Assembly (NCBI RefSeq): GCF_947500705.1
Contig: NZ_CANMSY010000012.1
Location: forward strand, 1-64,000
DNA length: 64,000 nucleotides
Source: an uncultured Brachybacterium sp.
GTDB lineage: Bacteria > Actinomycetota > Actinomycetes > Actinomycetales > Dermabacteraceae
Direction of reading: 5' to 3'
The first letter of the stretch is position 1. Each line of letters begins with the position of its first letter. Positions 35,307 to 43,383 of the stretch are shown piece by piece. The translations under genes and the position numbers were made by a program. Below the pieces are notes generated by a model that saw nothing but the letters and a program-made list of their open reading frames with translations, made no database searches and was not told the origin of the DNA.

Positions 35307-37040
35307 TCAGTCCGCATCGCCGGTCAGGCTTGCCGCTGGCAGCCAGTCCGCCCCGAGCAGCTGCGCCACGTCGGTGAGACTCGCGGTGTCGCCGCCCACG
35401 GTGTCGGAGGCGGCGGCGATCCGTTCCACCATCACCTTGCTGACCTGCTCCTCGACGGTGCTCTCGGCGTAGGCGATGTGCCAGGGGGAGACCTGGTGGT
35501 CGCGGTGGGTGCGGCCGGTGACCTGTCGGCCCGCGATGCCGGAGAAGCGGGCCTGGTGGAACACCCCGACCCGCGGCTCGGTGCTCGCCTGGTGGCCGCC
35601 TTCGAGAGTCTCGCCGGCGTGCAGGCTGATCGAGGCGACCGTGGTGAGGACGCAGACCTTCGCCTGCCCGGTCTGGAAGCGGAGCCGCTCGGCCTCGGCG
35701 TCGAACCGGCCCTGACCATAGATCGTGGCGACCTCGAGGCCGGAGTCCCGCAGCCGCTCGGCGATCGGATCGGCGGCGGTGCCGACGAACTCGACCGAGC
35801 ACGCCACCTGCCGCTCAGCCTCGACCTGCTGGGAGATCCAGGCCACCGTGGAGTCCACGCGGATCAGTCCGGCCTTCTGCCGGAAGCGCAGCAGCGCCGC
35901 GCGCCCTTTGGCCGTGTTCCTACCGCGCCGGGCGATGTCCATCTCGCGGCAGAACTCGCCCCACTCCGCCTCATACGCGTCCCGTTCTGTGGGCGTGAGC
36001 GTCACCGGCATTCCGGAGATCGGCACCGACCCCCACGGCGCTGCACGGTGCAGCATGGCAGGTGGTTGTGCGTCCTCGAGCCAGCCGCGCACCAGCGCGA
36101 GATCCGCGGCCCGGCGGGCAGGGTCGGTGGTCCAGGACGCGCCGTAGCGGCCCTTGTCCACGCCGACCCCGTGGCGCTCGAGCGCGGTGGTGAAGGTGGC
36201 GGCGGGCTGGGTCGCCGTGAGCCACTCCTTCATCGGCTCGTCATGCGCCTGGGCGTAGGCCGGCGCGAGATAGGGCAGCTCGAGCGGCGTGTGGCCGGGC
36301 GTCGCGGTCGTCGTGATCACGAGCGGCGCCTGCTCGTGCGGCTGCCGGTGGCCGGCGATCTGTGCCCAGAGCTTCCACCGCTTCGTGGTGGTGCGGCGCA
36401 GCGCGTGGGCTTCATCGGCGATGATCACGTCCCAGTCGTAGCCCGTGACCTTTTCCAGGCGGTCCCAGGTGATCACGACCCATTCCAGGCCGCTGTCGCC
36501 GAGCGCGGTGATGGTGCGGCACCAGTGCCCGATGGTGATCGCGGCGGGCCTGTCGGCGACCACGAGCACGCGCTGCGCTCCGCGGAGGTCGCCCACTGCA
36601 CTGGCTCCGAGCACGGCGGAGATCGTCTTGCCGACGCCCGGTTCGTCGGCCAGCAGGAACTGTCGCCCACCGGCTGCGGCGCGTGCCGCGATCGCGTCGG
36701 CCGCCTCGTACTGGTTCTGGCGGGGCTCGAGGTCCTCGGCCGGCTCGGGGTTCGGCGTCGGATCCTCGGGGTTCAGGGTGTTCTCGAGGAATCGCCCGAG
36801 GGTGTGCGGAGCGGGAGCGTAAGGCGCGAGGTGCGCGGGGAGCGTGCGGCCGACGTGCAGGTGCATCTTCACGGCGGGATGCCAGGCGGCGCCCTCGACC
36901 TGGGTGCCGTAGGGGACGTCCAGCACCCAGGTGCGCTCGCCGGGGCCGACGAACGGCAGCTCCCGCATCACCTGGCGGGTGCCCTTCCTCCGGGAGGAGC
37001 CGCCTCGCCGACGGGTGCTGGAGCGTCGACGGGTAGCCAT
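35307..37040 (-). CDS. SNF2-like DEAD/DEAH-box helicase (phage/defence type)
   Basis: This 577-aa superfamily 2 ATPase has Walker A DEPGVGKTIS near 133, DEAH near 212, motif III-like TATPGHTP, and motif VI AGRQVTGRTHRDHQV near 525. The N-terminus is very basic (MATRRRSSTRRRGG) and may bind nucleic acid. Small solitary SNF2-like helicases of this type are common in phages and defence islands. It is next to the AbiE remnant on the same strand with an 82-bp gap. No methylase, nuclease or partner gene accompanies it, so its role is open. A 54-bp piece of it recurs at 32424. Confidence 0.8.
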   Translation of the reverse strand: MATRRRSSTRRRGGSSRRKGTRQVMRELPFVGPGERTWVLDVPYGTQVEGAAWHPAVKMHLHVGRTLPAHLAPYAPAPHTLGRFLENTLNPEDPTPNPEPAEDLEPRQNQYEAADAIAARAAAGGRQFLLADEPGVGKTISAVLGASAVGDLRGAQRVLVVADRPAAITIGHWCRTITALGDSGLEWVVITWDRLEKVTGYDWDVIIADEAHALRRTTTKRWKLWAQIAGHRQPHEQAPLVITTTATPGHTPLELPYLAPAYAQAHDEPMKEWLTATQPAATFTTALERHGVGVDKGRYGASWTTDPARRAADLALVRGWLEDAQPPAMLHRAAPWGSVPISGMPVTLTPTERDAYEAEWGEFCREMDIARRGRNTAKGRAALLRFRQKAGLIRVDSTVAWISQQVEAERQVACSVEFVGTAADPIAERLRDSGLEVATIYGQGRFDAEAERLRFQTGQAKVCVLTTVASISLHAGETLEGGHQASTEPRVGVFHQARFSGIAGRQVTGRTHRDHQVSPWHIAYAESTVEEQVSKVMVERIAAASDTVGGDTASLTDVAQLLGADWLPAASLTGDAD

Positions 37041-37150
37041 TCCGCGAGGGTATCGAGCACGCGCAGCGGATCGGGGGACGGCTCGCCCGCGCCCGGTGTG
37101 ACGCAGGAGAGCGAGACCTCGCCCGTGTGCACGGTAAGAGCTTGCTTAGC

Positions 37151-37258
37151 TAGGCTACGTACGTGCGTGAGGTCGTCCGGGACCGGCCGCCGCACGCCAC
37201 AGGGGCCGGGCCCCACGGGCCGGGGCCCGCCACCGCCAACGAGAGCAGGGACAGATGA
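37151..37258 (+). promoter_or_regulatory. Possible leaderless upstream ORF coupled to the photolyase gene
   Basis: TAGGCT at 37151-37156 is followed 6 nt later by GTG at 37163. From it a 31-codon frame runs without a stop into TGA at 37256, which overlaps the photolyase ATG (37255) as ATGA. The peptide is Arg/Pro/Gly-rich. Two GC-rich inverted blocks (GGGGCCGGGCCCC and GGGCCGGGGCCC, near 37202-37230) could fold within it. This could make photolyase translation depend on translation of the leader. No good -35 is present, so confidence is limited. Confidence 0.4.
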
Positions 37259-38643
37259 CCAGCATCTGGTGGATCCGGGATGACCTCCGCCTTCACGACA
37301 ATCCGGCCCTCCATGCCGCCGCGGCCGATGGTGAGGTCCTCGCGGTGCACATCGACGAGGAGATCAGCGGCGTGCGCCCGCTGGGCGGCGCGGCGCGCTG
37401 GTGGCTGCACCACTCGCTGAGCGCCCTGGCCGCGGCCCTGCGCGAGCACGGGGTGCCGCTGGTCCTGCTCCGCGGGGATCCCGAAGAGCAGATCCCCGCT
37501 CTGGTCGAGGAGGTGCACGCGACCGCGGTGCTCTGGAACCGCCGCTATCACGAACCCAAGCGGGCCGTGGATGCGCGCCTGAAGGCGTCTCTGCGCACGC
37601 GGGATGTCCGCGTGGAGAGCTTCGACGGGTACCTGCTGAACGAACCGTGGACCATCACCACCCAGAGCGGCGGACCGTACAAGGTCTACTCCCCGTTCGC
37701 CCGCGCATGCCGGGAGAGCAGGCCGCCGCGTGAACCGCACGGCCTGCCCGATCATCTCGCCGGCCCCCAGGAGCAGGTCCGTGCCGGCGGCCACGAGGTG
37801 CGCAGCTGGTTGCGCACGGAGACCTTCGAGCAGGAGCTGTCCGGTCGCGGATGGCTCCCGACGGCGCCCGACTGGGCCGGCGGGCTGCGCGAGAACTGGA
37901 CCCCCGGCGAGGCGGGAGCTCGGGAGCGGCTCGCGCAGCTCGGGGACCTGCTGACCGACTACGCCGAGGATCGGGAGCGGCCGGGCACCGCGGGCACCTC
38001 GAGCCTCTCGCCGCACCTCCGCTTCGGCGAGGTCTCTCCTCACGAGGTCTGGCACCACAGCCTGTCCGCGGGGCGCGGAACGGGCCCGGAGACTTTCCGC
38101 TCCGAGCTGCTGTGGCGCGAGTTCGCCTGGCACCGGCTCTTCCACCTGCCCGACCTCGCGACCCAGAACGTCCGGCCCCAGTTCGACGCTTTCGAGTGGC
38201 GCGAGGATGACGACGCTCTGCGAGCCTGGCAGCAGGGGCGCACCGGCATCGACCTGGTCGACGCGGGGATGCGGGAGCTGTGGGCGATCGGCTGGATGCA
38301 CAACCGGGTGCGGCTGGTCGTCGCCTCCTTCCTCACCAAGAATCTGCGCCTGCACTGGCGGCTCGGCGAGGAATGGTTCTGGGACACCCTCGTCGACGCC
38401 GACGACGCCTCGAACCCGTTCAACTGGCAATGGGTCGCCGGCACGGGCGACGACGCCGCCCCGTACTTCCGCGTCTTCAACCCCGAGCGCCAGCAGGAGC
38501 GGTTCGACCCCCAGGGCGAGTACGTGCGCCGGTGGGTGCCCGAGGTGGACGACGAGTCCGCGGAACGGGTGGCGCCGATCGTCGATCTGAAGGCCTCGCG
38601 ACGGGAAGCGCTCGCGGCCTACGCCGCCCTCAAGGGGCAATGA
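37255..38643 (+). CDS. phr: Cryptochrome/DNA photolyase family protein (class I CPD photolyase)
   Basis: This 462-aa protein has the N-terminal alpha/beta antenna domain (WWIRDDLRLHDNPAL, LWNRRYHEP) and the C-terminal FAD domain with the conserved SELLWREFAWHRLFH, GMRELWAIGWMHNRVR, and WFWDTLVDADDASNPFNWQW motifs. The last of these contains the residues that contact FAD and the pyrimidine dimer. It repairs UV-induced cyclobutane dimers using blue light. A GCAGGGACAG ribosome site precedes the ATG. Its divergent neighbour is the helicase. Confidence 0.92.
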   Translation: MTSIWWIRDDLRLHDNPALHAAAADGEVLAVHIDEEISGVRPLGGAARWWLHHSLSALAAALREHGVPLVLLRGDPEEQIPALVEEVHATAVLWNRRYHEPKRAVDARLKASLRTRDVRVESFDGYLLNEPWTITTQSGGPYKVYSPFARACRESRPPREPHGLPDHLAGPQEQVRAGGHEVRSWLRTETFEQELSGRGWLPTAPDWAGGLRENWTPGEAGARERLAQLGDLLTDYAEDRERPGTAGTSSLSPHLRFGEVSPHEVWHHSLSAGRGTGPETFRSELLWREFAWHRLFHLPDLATQNVRPQFDAFEWREDDDALRAWQQGRTGIDLVDAGMRELWAIGWMHNRVRLVVASFLTKNLRLHWRLGEEWFWDTLVDADDASNPFNWQWVAGTGDDAAPYFRVFNPERQQERFDPQGEYVRRWVPEVDDESAERVAPIVDLKASRREALAAYAALKGQ

Positions 38644-38654
38644 GGAGGCTCACC

Positions 38655-39176
38655 TCACCCGTCCGCGCGCAGCCCCACCCCGAACCCGTCCGCCGGATCC
38701 GCCACGGCCACAGCCAGCGTCGTATCGGACTGCCCGTAGTACGAGAACCACTTCCCGCGGAACTTCACGAGTCCTTCGACGAAGGTGACATTGGAGATCA
38801 GCCCGTGGGTGTCCTCGTAGGTCTGGGGGCGCAGCCAGGGCTCCTGCAGTCTGGCCATGACCGTGGTGGGCGCGGCGGGGTCGATGAGGATCTGGCCGCA
38901 GCGGTAGTCGACGTCCACGGTGCCGTCCTCGTGGACCTCGCGGGTGGCGCCGTTGGTGAGCATCAGCAGCAGGCCGTCGTCGGTGAGGACGGGGGAGGTG
39001 CCGATCTCCACCAGCGCCTCGTCGAAGGTGCCGGGGGTGGGGAGGTACATCGGAGAGTCGTCCGTGGTACCGGGGGTCCAGTGGATCAGATCGTCGCTGG
39101 TGGCCCAGTAGATCCCGCCCTCGCCGAAGTACATCCACCACGTCCCGTCGATCTGCTGCGGCACGATCACCGCCGG
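38655..39176 (-). pseudogene. GH130/GH43-like glycosidase, N-terminal half deleted
   Basis: The 171 codons from an ATG/ATC at 39170 correspond to the C-terminal half of a five-bladed beta-propeller glycosidase: IVPQQIDGTWWMYFGEGGIY, ATSDDLIHWTP, then PWLRPQTYEDTHGLISNVTF and YYGQSDTTLAVAVAD at the end. Full-length members have about 320-350 residues; the N-terminal blades and catalytic Asp are missing and a stop lies just upstream in frame. The break coincides with the start of the opposite-strand glycosidase fragment, pointing to one deletion that removed both 5' ends. Confidence 0.75.
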
Positions 39177-41025
39177 TCACACCACCTACCAGGCCGAGGA
39201 GAGGCCGCGCGCCACCGCCGTGTGGACCTACGCCGACCGCGCAGAGGACGGCACCTTCACCCGCATCGGCGGCGGAGATCTCGACGCCGCCACCGGCCAC
39301 TGGTCCCAGGGCGCCTACAACGCCGACGACATCTCCCGCACCGCCATCGTGTTCCTGCGCGCCCACTCCGCATTCAGGGACAACGCCGATCTGGCGACCG
39401 CCCGGGAGCTGCTGCGCACCCTCACCTACCTCCAGGTCACCTCCGGGCAGAACGCCGGCAACGTGGTGCTGTGGATGCAGCCCGACGGCGCCCTGAACCG
39501 CAGCGCGATCCCCATCGAGCCGCCCGACCCCTCGGATTCCGACGAGTCCTACTGGCTGGCCCGCACCGTCTGGGCGCTCGGAGAGAGCATCGCCGTGTTC
39601 GCCGCGGTCGACCCTGACTTCACCGCGTTCCTGGTCGAGCGTCTGCACCTGGCGCTGACCGCGCTCGAGCGCGCCTCGCTGGGCAGATACGGGCAGTGGG
39701 ATTCGGCCGACGGGGTCCCCGTGCCCGGCTGGGTGATCGCCGGTGGTGCCGACGCGACCGGCGAGGCCGTGCTCGGGCTCGCCGCAGCCCTCACGGTGCG
39801 ACCCGACGACGAGCGCGTCGCCCAGGCCCTGGACCGCTACGCCGAGGGTATTGAGGCGATGCCCTCCGGCGCCGTGAGCGTCTGGCCCTTCGGTGCGATC
39901 ATGCCGTGGACCGGCTCGCAGAGCCTCTGGCACGCCTGGGGCGGCCTCGCCCCGGCCTCGCTCGCCGCAGCCTCTGCGGTGACCGGCCACGGACTCGATG
40001 CTGCGGTGGCCGACGTGGGCGTGTTCACCCCGCAGCTGTTCACCTCCGGCGGCCCGCACAACGCCTGGTCACCCGTACCGGGAGAATCCCAGATCGCTTA
40101 CGGCGTGCAGAGCCGCATCGAGTCCCTGCTGCGCACGGCCGATGCCACCGGTGGCGAGGGCCTGCGGGAGCTGGCCGCACTCGTCGCCGGCTGGTTCTTC
40201 GGCGCGAATCCGGCGGGAGAGCCCGTCTACGATCCGGCCACCGGCGTGACCGTCGACGGGATCGAGCCCGACGGGACCATCAACCGCAACTCCGGCGCCG
40301 AGTCCACGATCCACGCCCTGCTGGCGATGATCGCGCTGGACCAGGACCGGGAGCTCGCGCGGACTGCGCAGAGCCTGGTCGGCACGCCCGAGGTGCACGG
40401 CATGCAGTGGCTCCCGGCAGAGTCCGCGCAGCTCAGCGGCGACGCTGCGGTCGTGGCGCCCGAGAGCGCATGGACGGGCGAGTCGAACTGGCGCGGATCC
40501 TCTGTGCTCGCCGGTGACGGGGGCACAGTGCGCTTCATGCTGGATGCCGAGGCGCTCGCCGCAGTCTCCGCCGGAAGCGCGACGGCGCATCCGCTGATCC
40601 ACCGGCTCGCCGAGGACGCGGGTGTGGCGCACTGGAGTGCGATCGACGCGGCCGGAGCACGGACAGTGCTGGGCACGCTCGAGCTGGGCGGTGCCGGGGA
40701 TCCGGGCGTGACCGAGTGGGACGGGGTGCTCAGGCCCGTGCGGCTCGACGTCCCGATCCCGGCGGGCGCTGTGGCCATCGAGGTCATCGCCGAGGGGAGG
40801 CTCGAGCTCGACGAGCTGATGCTGCTGCCGGCGGTGACCACAGCGGAGCTCGCGGTGGAGCGGGGAGATTCGCTGACGCTGCACGTGGCGTCGGCTGATG
40901 CGAAGCTGGCGCTCGTGCCGGGGCAGACGGGCAGCGTGTACCGGGCCGACGGAATGCGAGTGGGCCCTGCGAACCGCGGGCGCAGGAGCGTACCGGCAGG
41001 AGCCTTCGCGATCACCCGGCGGTGA
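39166..41025 (+). CDS. Large helical glycosidase-like protein, 5' end lost
   Basis: The open frame encodes about 620 residues. It has an N-terminal helical domain typical of (alpha/alpha)6 barrels (GGGDLDAATGHWSQGAYNADD, YWLARTVWALGES, WHAWGGLAPASLAAAS, SGAESTIHALLAM) and a C-terminal beta-rich domain (about 430-600). The sequence is already deep in conserved-looking text where it enters at 39166 (TAGHTTYQAEERPRATAVWT), with no ATG and no ribosome site; only a GTG at 39220 could start it. It may have lost just a short N-terminal part. No signal peptide is visible. Exact glycoside hydrolase family not identified. It could still be expressed if a start exists. Confidence 0.65.
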   Translation: MTAGHTTYQAEERPRATAVWTYADRAEDGTFTRIGGGDLDAATGHWSQGAYNADDISRTAIVFLRAHSAFRDNADLATARELLRTLTYLQVTSGQNAGNVVLWMQPDGALNRSAIPIEPPDPSDSDESYWLARTVWALGESIAVFAAVDPDFTAFLVERLHLALTALERASLGRYGQWDSADGVPVPGWVIAGGADATGEAVLGLAAALTVRPDDERVAQALDRYAEGIEAMPSGAVSVWPFGAIMPWTGSQSLWHAWGGLAPASLAAASAVTGHGLDAAVADVGVFTPQLFTSGGPHNAWSPVPGESQIAYGVQSRIESLLRTADATGGEGLRELAALVAGWFFGANPAGEPVYDPATGVTVDGIEPDGTINRNSGAESTIHALLAMIALDQDRELARTAQSLVGTPEVHGMQWLPAESAQLSGDAAVVAPESAWTGESNWRGSSVLAGDGGTVRFMLDAEALAAVSAGSATAHPLIHRLAEDAGVAHWSAIDAAGARTVLGTLELGGAGDPGVTEWDGVLRPVRLDVPIPAGAVAIEVIAEGRLELDELMLLPAVTTAELAVERGDSLTLHVASADAKLALVPGQTGSVYRADGMRVGPANRGRRSVPAGAFAITRR

Positions 41026-41112
41026 GCGCGGCGACCGGCTGCACTTCCTCTTTCACAGTGCTGCGACCCTGGGGAGAGGAAGCCCGCGCCCTCGTCGTCC
41101 ACATCGCATCTG

Positions 41113-41139
41113 TACTAGAACTAGTATTAGGCGTACCGT
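41113..41139 (+). promoter_or_regulatory. Promoter and palindromic operator of the phd-vapC operon
   Basis: The perfect dyad TACTAG-AA-CTAGTA occupies 41113-41126. A -10-like TACCGT at 41134-41139 stands 6 nt before the antitoxin ATG (41146), predicting a leaderless transcript and placing the dyad over the -35 region. This is the arrangement expected for autoregulation by a Phd/YefM antitoxin. Confidence 0.7.
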
Positions 41140-41145
41140 GGTCCC

Positions 41146-41409
41146 ATGGCTGACGTGACGCGCACCGAGCTGAACCAGCAGACCGCCCGGGTCCTCGCGC
41201 GAGTGCAGGAGGGGGAGGAGGTCACCGTGACGGACCGTGGCCGCCAGATCGCCCGCATCACCAGGGTCGAGTCTGATCGGCGCTCCCGGCGCCTCGCCAG
41301 CGGTGCGCTGCGGCCCGCCACCGAGAGCGGGATACCGACGGTCGCCTCACCGATCCACGGCTGGAGCACCGAGCAGATGATCGAGGACATGCGCGGGGAC
41401 CGCGCATGA
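41146..41409 (+). CDS. Phd/YefM-family antitoxin
   Basis: This 87-aa protein has the Phd/YefM N-terminal DNA-binding fold (VTRTELNQQTARVLARVQEG, followed by EVTVTDRGRQIARI) and a C-terminal toxin-binding tail (GWSTEQMIEDMRGDRA). It should bind the neighbouring palindrome and neutralise the PIN toxin. Its stop overlaps the toxin start by 4 nt. Confidence 0.92.
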   Translation: MADVTRTELNQQTARVLARVQEGEEVTVTDRGRQIARITRVESDRRSRRLASGALRPATESGIPTVASPIHGWSTEQMIEDMRGDRA

Positions 41410-41789
41410 TCTACCTCGACACCTCGGCGGCCTACAAGCTCCTCAGCCGAGAACCGGGGGTGGTCGAGGTCGAGGCCCTCTTCGCGGGAACGACGGAGCT
41501 GCTCTCCTCGCGGCTGCTCGAGGTCGAGCTGCACGCGACAGTGGATCGCCGTGGCGGTTCTCATGCCGATGTCGACGCGATCCTCGCCCGGACCGGCCTC
41601 GACGCGGTCGACGACGAGGTGATCGACCACGCCCTCTCCCTCGGCTCAGGTCTGCGCGCCATGGACGCACTGCACCTCTCCACGGCCCTGCTCTACGGGG
41701 ACGCGATGATCGGATTCGCGACCTTCGACCGTGAGCTCGCGCAGGCGGCGCAGCGGTTCGGGCTCGAGGTCGTGGCAGGGAGCAGGTGA
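41406..41789 (+). CDS. PIN-domain VapC-type RNase toxin
   Basis: This 127-aa protein has the acidic residues of a PIN nuclease: Asp in IYLDTSAAYKLL (about position 4), Glu in LLEVELHATV, Asp in LRAMDALHL and the final Asp in GFATFDRELA. All four positions are intact, so it should be an active Mg-dependent endoribonuclease restrained by the upstream antitoxin. ATGA overlap indicates coupled translation. Confidence 0.93.
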   Translation: MIYLDTSAAYKLLSREPGVVEVEALFAGTTELLSSRLLEVELHATVDRRGGSHADVDAILARTGLDAVDDEVIDHALSLGSGLRAMDALHLSTALLYGDAMIGFATFDRELAQAAQRFGLEVVAGSR

Positions 41790-41911
41790 AACAGGGTGCT
41801 CGGGCCGGGAGCGGGGCGAGGTGCACGGTGGACCCTGCCGCACGTCGGCTGAGAGGCGCGTCGGCCGCGGGTCCTCGCTGAGCGCTGCGCGACGACGCGA
41901 TGCCCCGCCGC

Positions 41912-43084
41912 TCAGCGGTGGGGGTACTCGCTCTCGCGATCCTGGAACTCGACGATCGCGGGATTCCTGATCACACCGTCCTGGATCTCGATGGCGTGAT
42001 CGATGACGGACTCGGCGGCCCAGGCCGCGGGCCCTGCCATGACGGTCTCGACGAAGGGGAGCAGCGCGGAGCTGTTCTCCCAGCTCGCGGAGTTCCACAG
42101 GTACGAGGGGCTGTGGTCCACCGCGTAGTAGTGGATGTCGTGGTCCAGTTCGATCATCGGCGCCTCGAAGGTGGTCGGGCGCGCCCAGGAGAACCCCATC
42201 CCCTCGTCGCAGGAGACATCGACGATCAGGCTCCCGGGCCGGAACCTCGGCAGATCGCTCTCGCGCAGGTAGAGCAGCGGGGCGTTGGGATCCTGCAGCG
42301 TGCAGTTGACCACCACGTCGCTCTCGGCGAGGAACGGGGCCAGAGGCACCGCCCCGTCCTCGGTGACGACCTCGCTGAGGTAGGGGCCCTCCTCGTGACC
42401 GAACTGGACGATCTCCACCGAGTGGATCGGGGAGGCGACCGCGGCGACCGCGCGATTGGTCAGCACCCGGACCCGGGAGATGCCGTGGGCGCTCAGCGCC
42501 GTGATCGCGCCGCGCGCCGTGGCCCCGAAGCCGATCACCGTGGCGGTGAGGCGCCGTCCGTAGTTCCCGGTCGTGCCCCGCAGCTGCAGGGCGTGCAGCA
42601 CCGAGCTGTAGCCCGCCAGCTCGTTGTTCGCGTGGAACACGTGCAGCGTGAAGGAGCCGTCGGGTCCCCAGTGGTTCATCGCCTCGAACGCGATCAGGGT
42701 GAGGCGCTTGTCGATCGCCAGCTGCGTGAGCTCACGGTCCTGCACGCAGTGCGGCCAGCCCCAGAGGATCTGTCCCTCGCGCATCGCGCGGATGTCCTCG
42801 TGCTGCGGCTTCGGCAGCACCAGCACGTCGGCCGCGGCAAACACCTCCTCGCGGGTGCCGACGCGACCCACCAGCTCAGCGATCTTCGCGTCGGACATCC
42901 CGAAGGGGAGCCCGTATCCCTCCTCGACCAGGATGCGGCGCCGCAGGTGCTCGGGAATGCGGTCCAGATGCGCGGGATGCACCGGCACCCGGCGCTCGTC
43001 CGGCTTGAGGGAGCGCCCGATCAGTCCGAGGGTGAGTCCTGAATCGGTGACCGATCCGTTGTGGCCGTTCTGGGAAGGCTGCAC
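41912..43084 (-). CDS. Alanine dehydrogenase / N5-(carboxyethyl)ornithine synthase-like NAD(P)-dependent enzyme
   Basis: This 390-aa protein opens with the alanine dehydrogenase/PNT N-terminal pattern (LIGRSLKPDERRVPVHPAHL, LVEEGYGLPFGMSD) and has a nucleotide-binding domain around ATVIGFGATARGAITALSAHG. The family also includes N5-(carboxyethyl)ornithine synthase, whose N-terminus reads similarly, and the sequence is distant from canonical Ald. I use the GTG at 43084, preceded by GGAAACGG; -10-like TATCGT lies about 45 nt upstream. An ATG at 43147 is the alternative. It probably reduces a 2-oxo acid with an amine. Confidence 0.75.
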   Translation of the reverse strand: MQPSQNGHNGSVTDSGLTLGLIGRSLKPDERRVPVHPAHLDRIPEHLRRRILVEEGYGLPFGMSDAKIAELVGRVGTREEVFAAADVLVLPKPQHEDIRAMREGQILWGWPHCVQDRELTQLAIDKRLTLIAFEAMNHWGPDGSFTLHVFHANNELAGYSSVLHALQLRGTTGNYGRRLTATVIGFGATARGAITALSAHGISRVRVLTNRAVAAVASPIHSVEIVQFGHEEGPYLSEVVTEDGAVPLAPFLAESDVVVNCTLQDPNAPLLYLRESDLPRFRPGSLIVDVSCDEGMGFSWARPTTFEAPMIELDHDIHYYAVDHSPSYLWNSASWENSSALLPFVETVMAGPAAWAAESVIDHAIEIQDGVIRNPAIVEFQDRESEYPHR

Positions 43085-43383
43085 GTGTGTCCGTTTCCGG
43101 GCGCCTGATGGCCCCCTGGTTCCTGACGATAGAGCATGGCCCCGCATCCCGACCTAGCAGGCCGATGGAGGTGGTGGTCTGGCCTGCGACCTTCACTGGT
43201 CGCCGCCGGACGCAGGCGGGCTTGCTTGTGTGGCCCACACCACCGGCCATTCTGCGGACTCGCCTATACATGTTGCGAACTATGAACGACCATTAGGGCA
43301 CCTTAGGTCCGGGTGGTTCACTGCGGTCATCCGCTCCGCACCATCCGGGCATCACGCCCCGTCGCTCCTCGAGGAGTCCCGCC
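43085..43383. other. Divergent intergenic region with TTAGG direct repeats
   Basis: This 299-bp gap separates the alanine-dehydrogenase-like gene from the peptide-type transporter operon. Two TTAGG repeats (43293-43297 and 43303-43307) are spaced exactly 10 bp, one helical turn, and could be a regulator site. No convincing -35/-10 pair for the transporter operon was found; the ribosome site GAGGAG precedes its first ATG. Confidence 0.35.
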
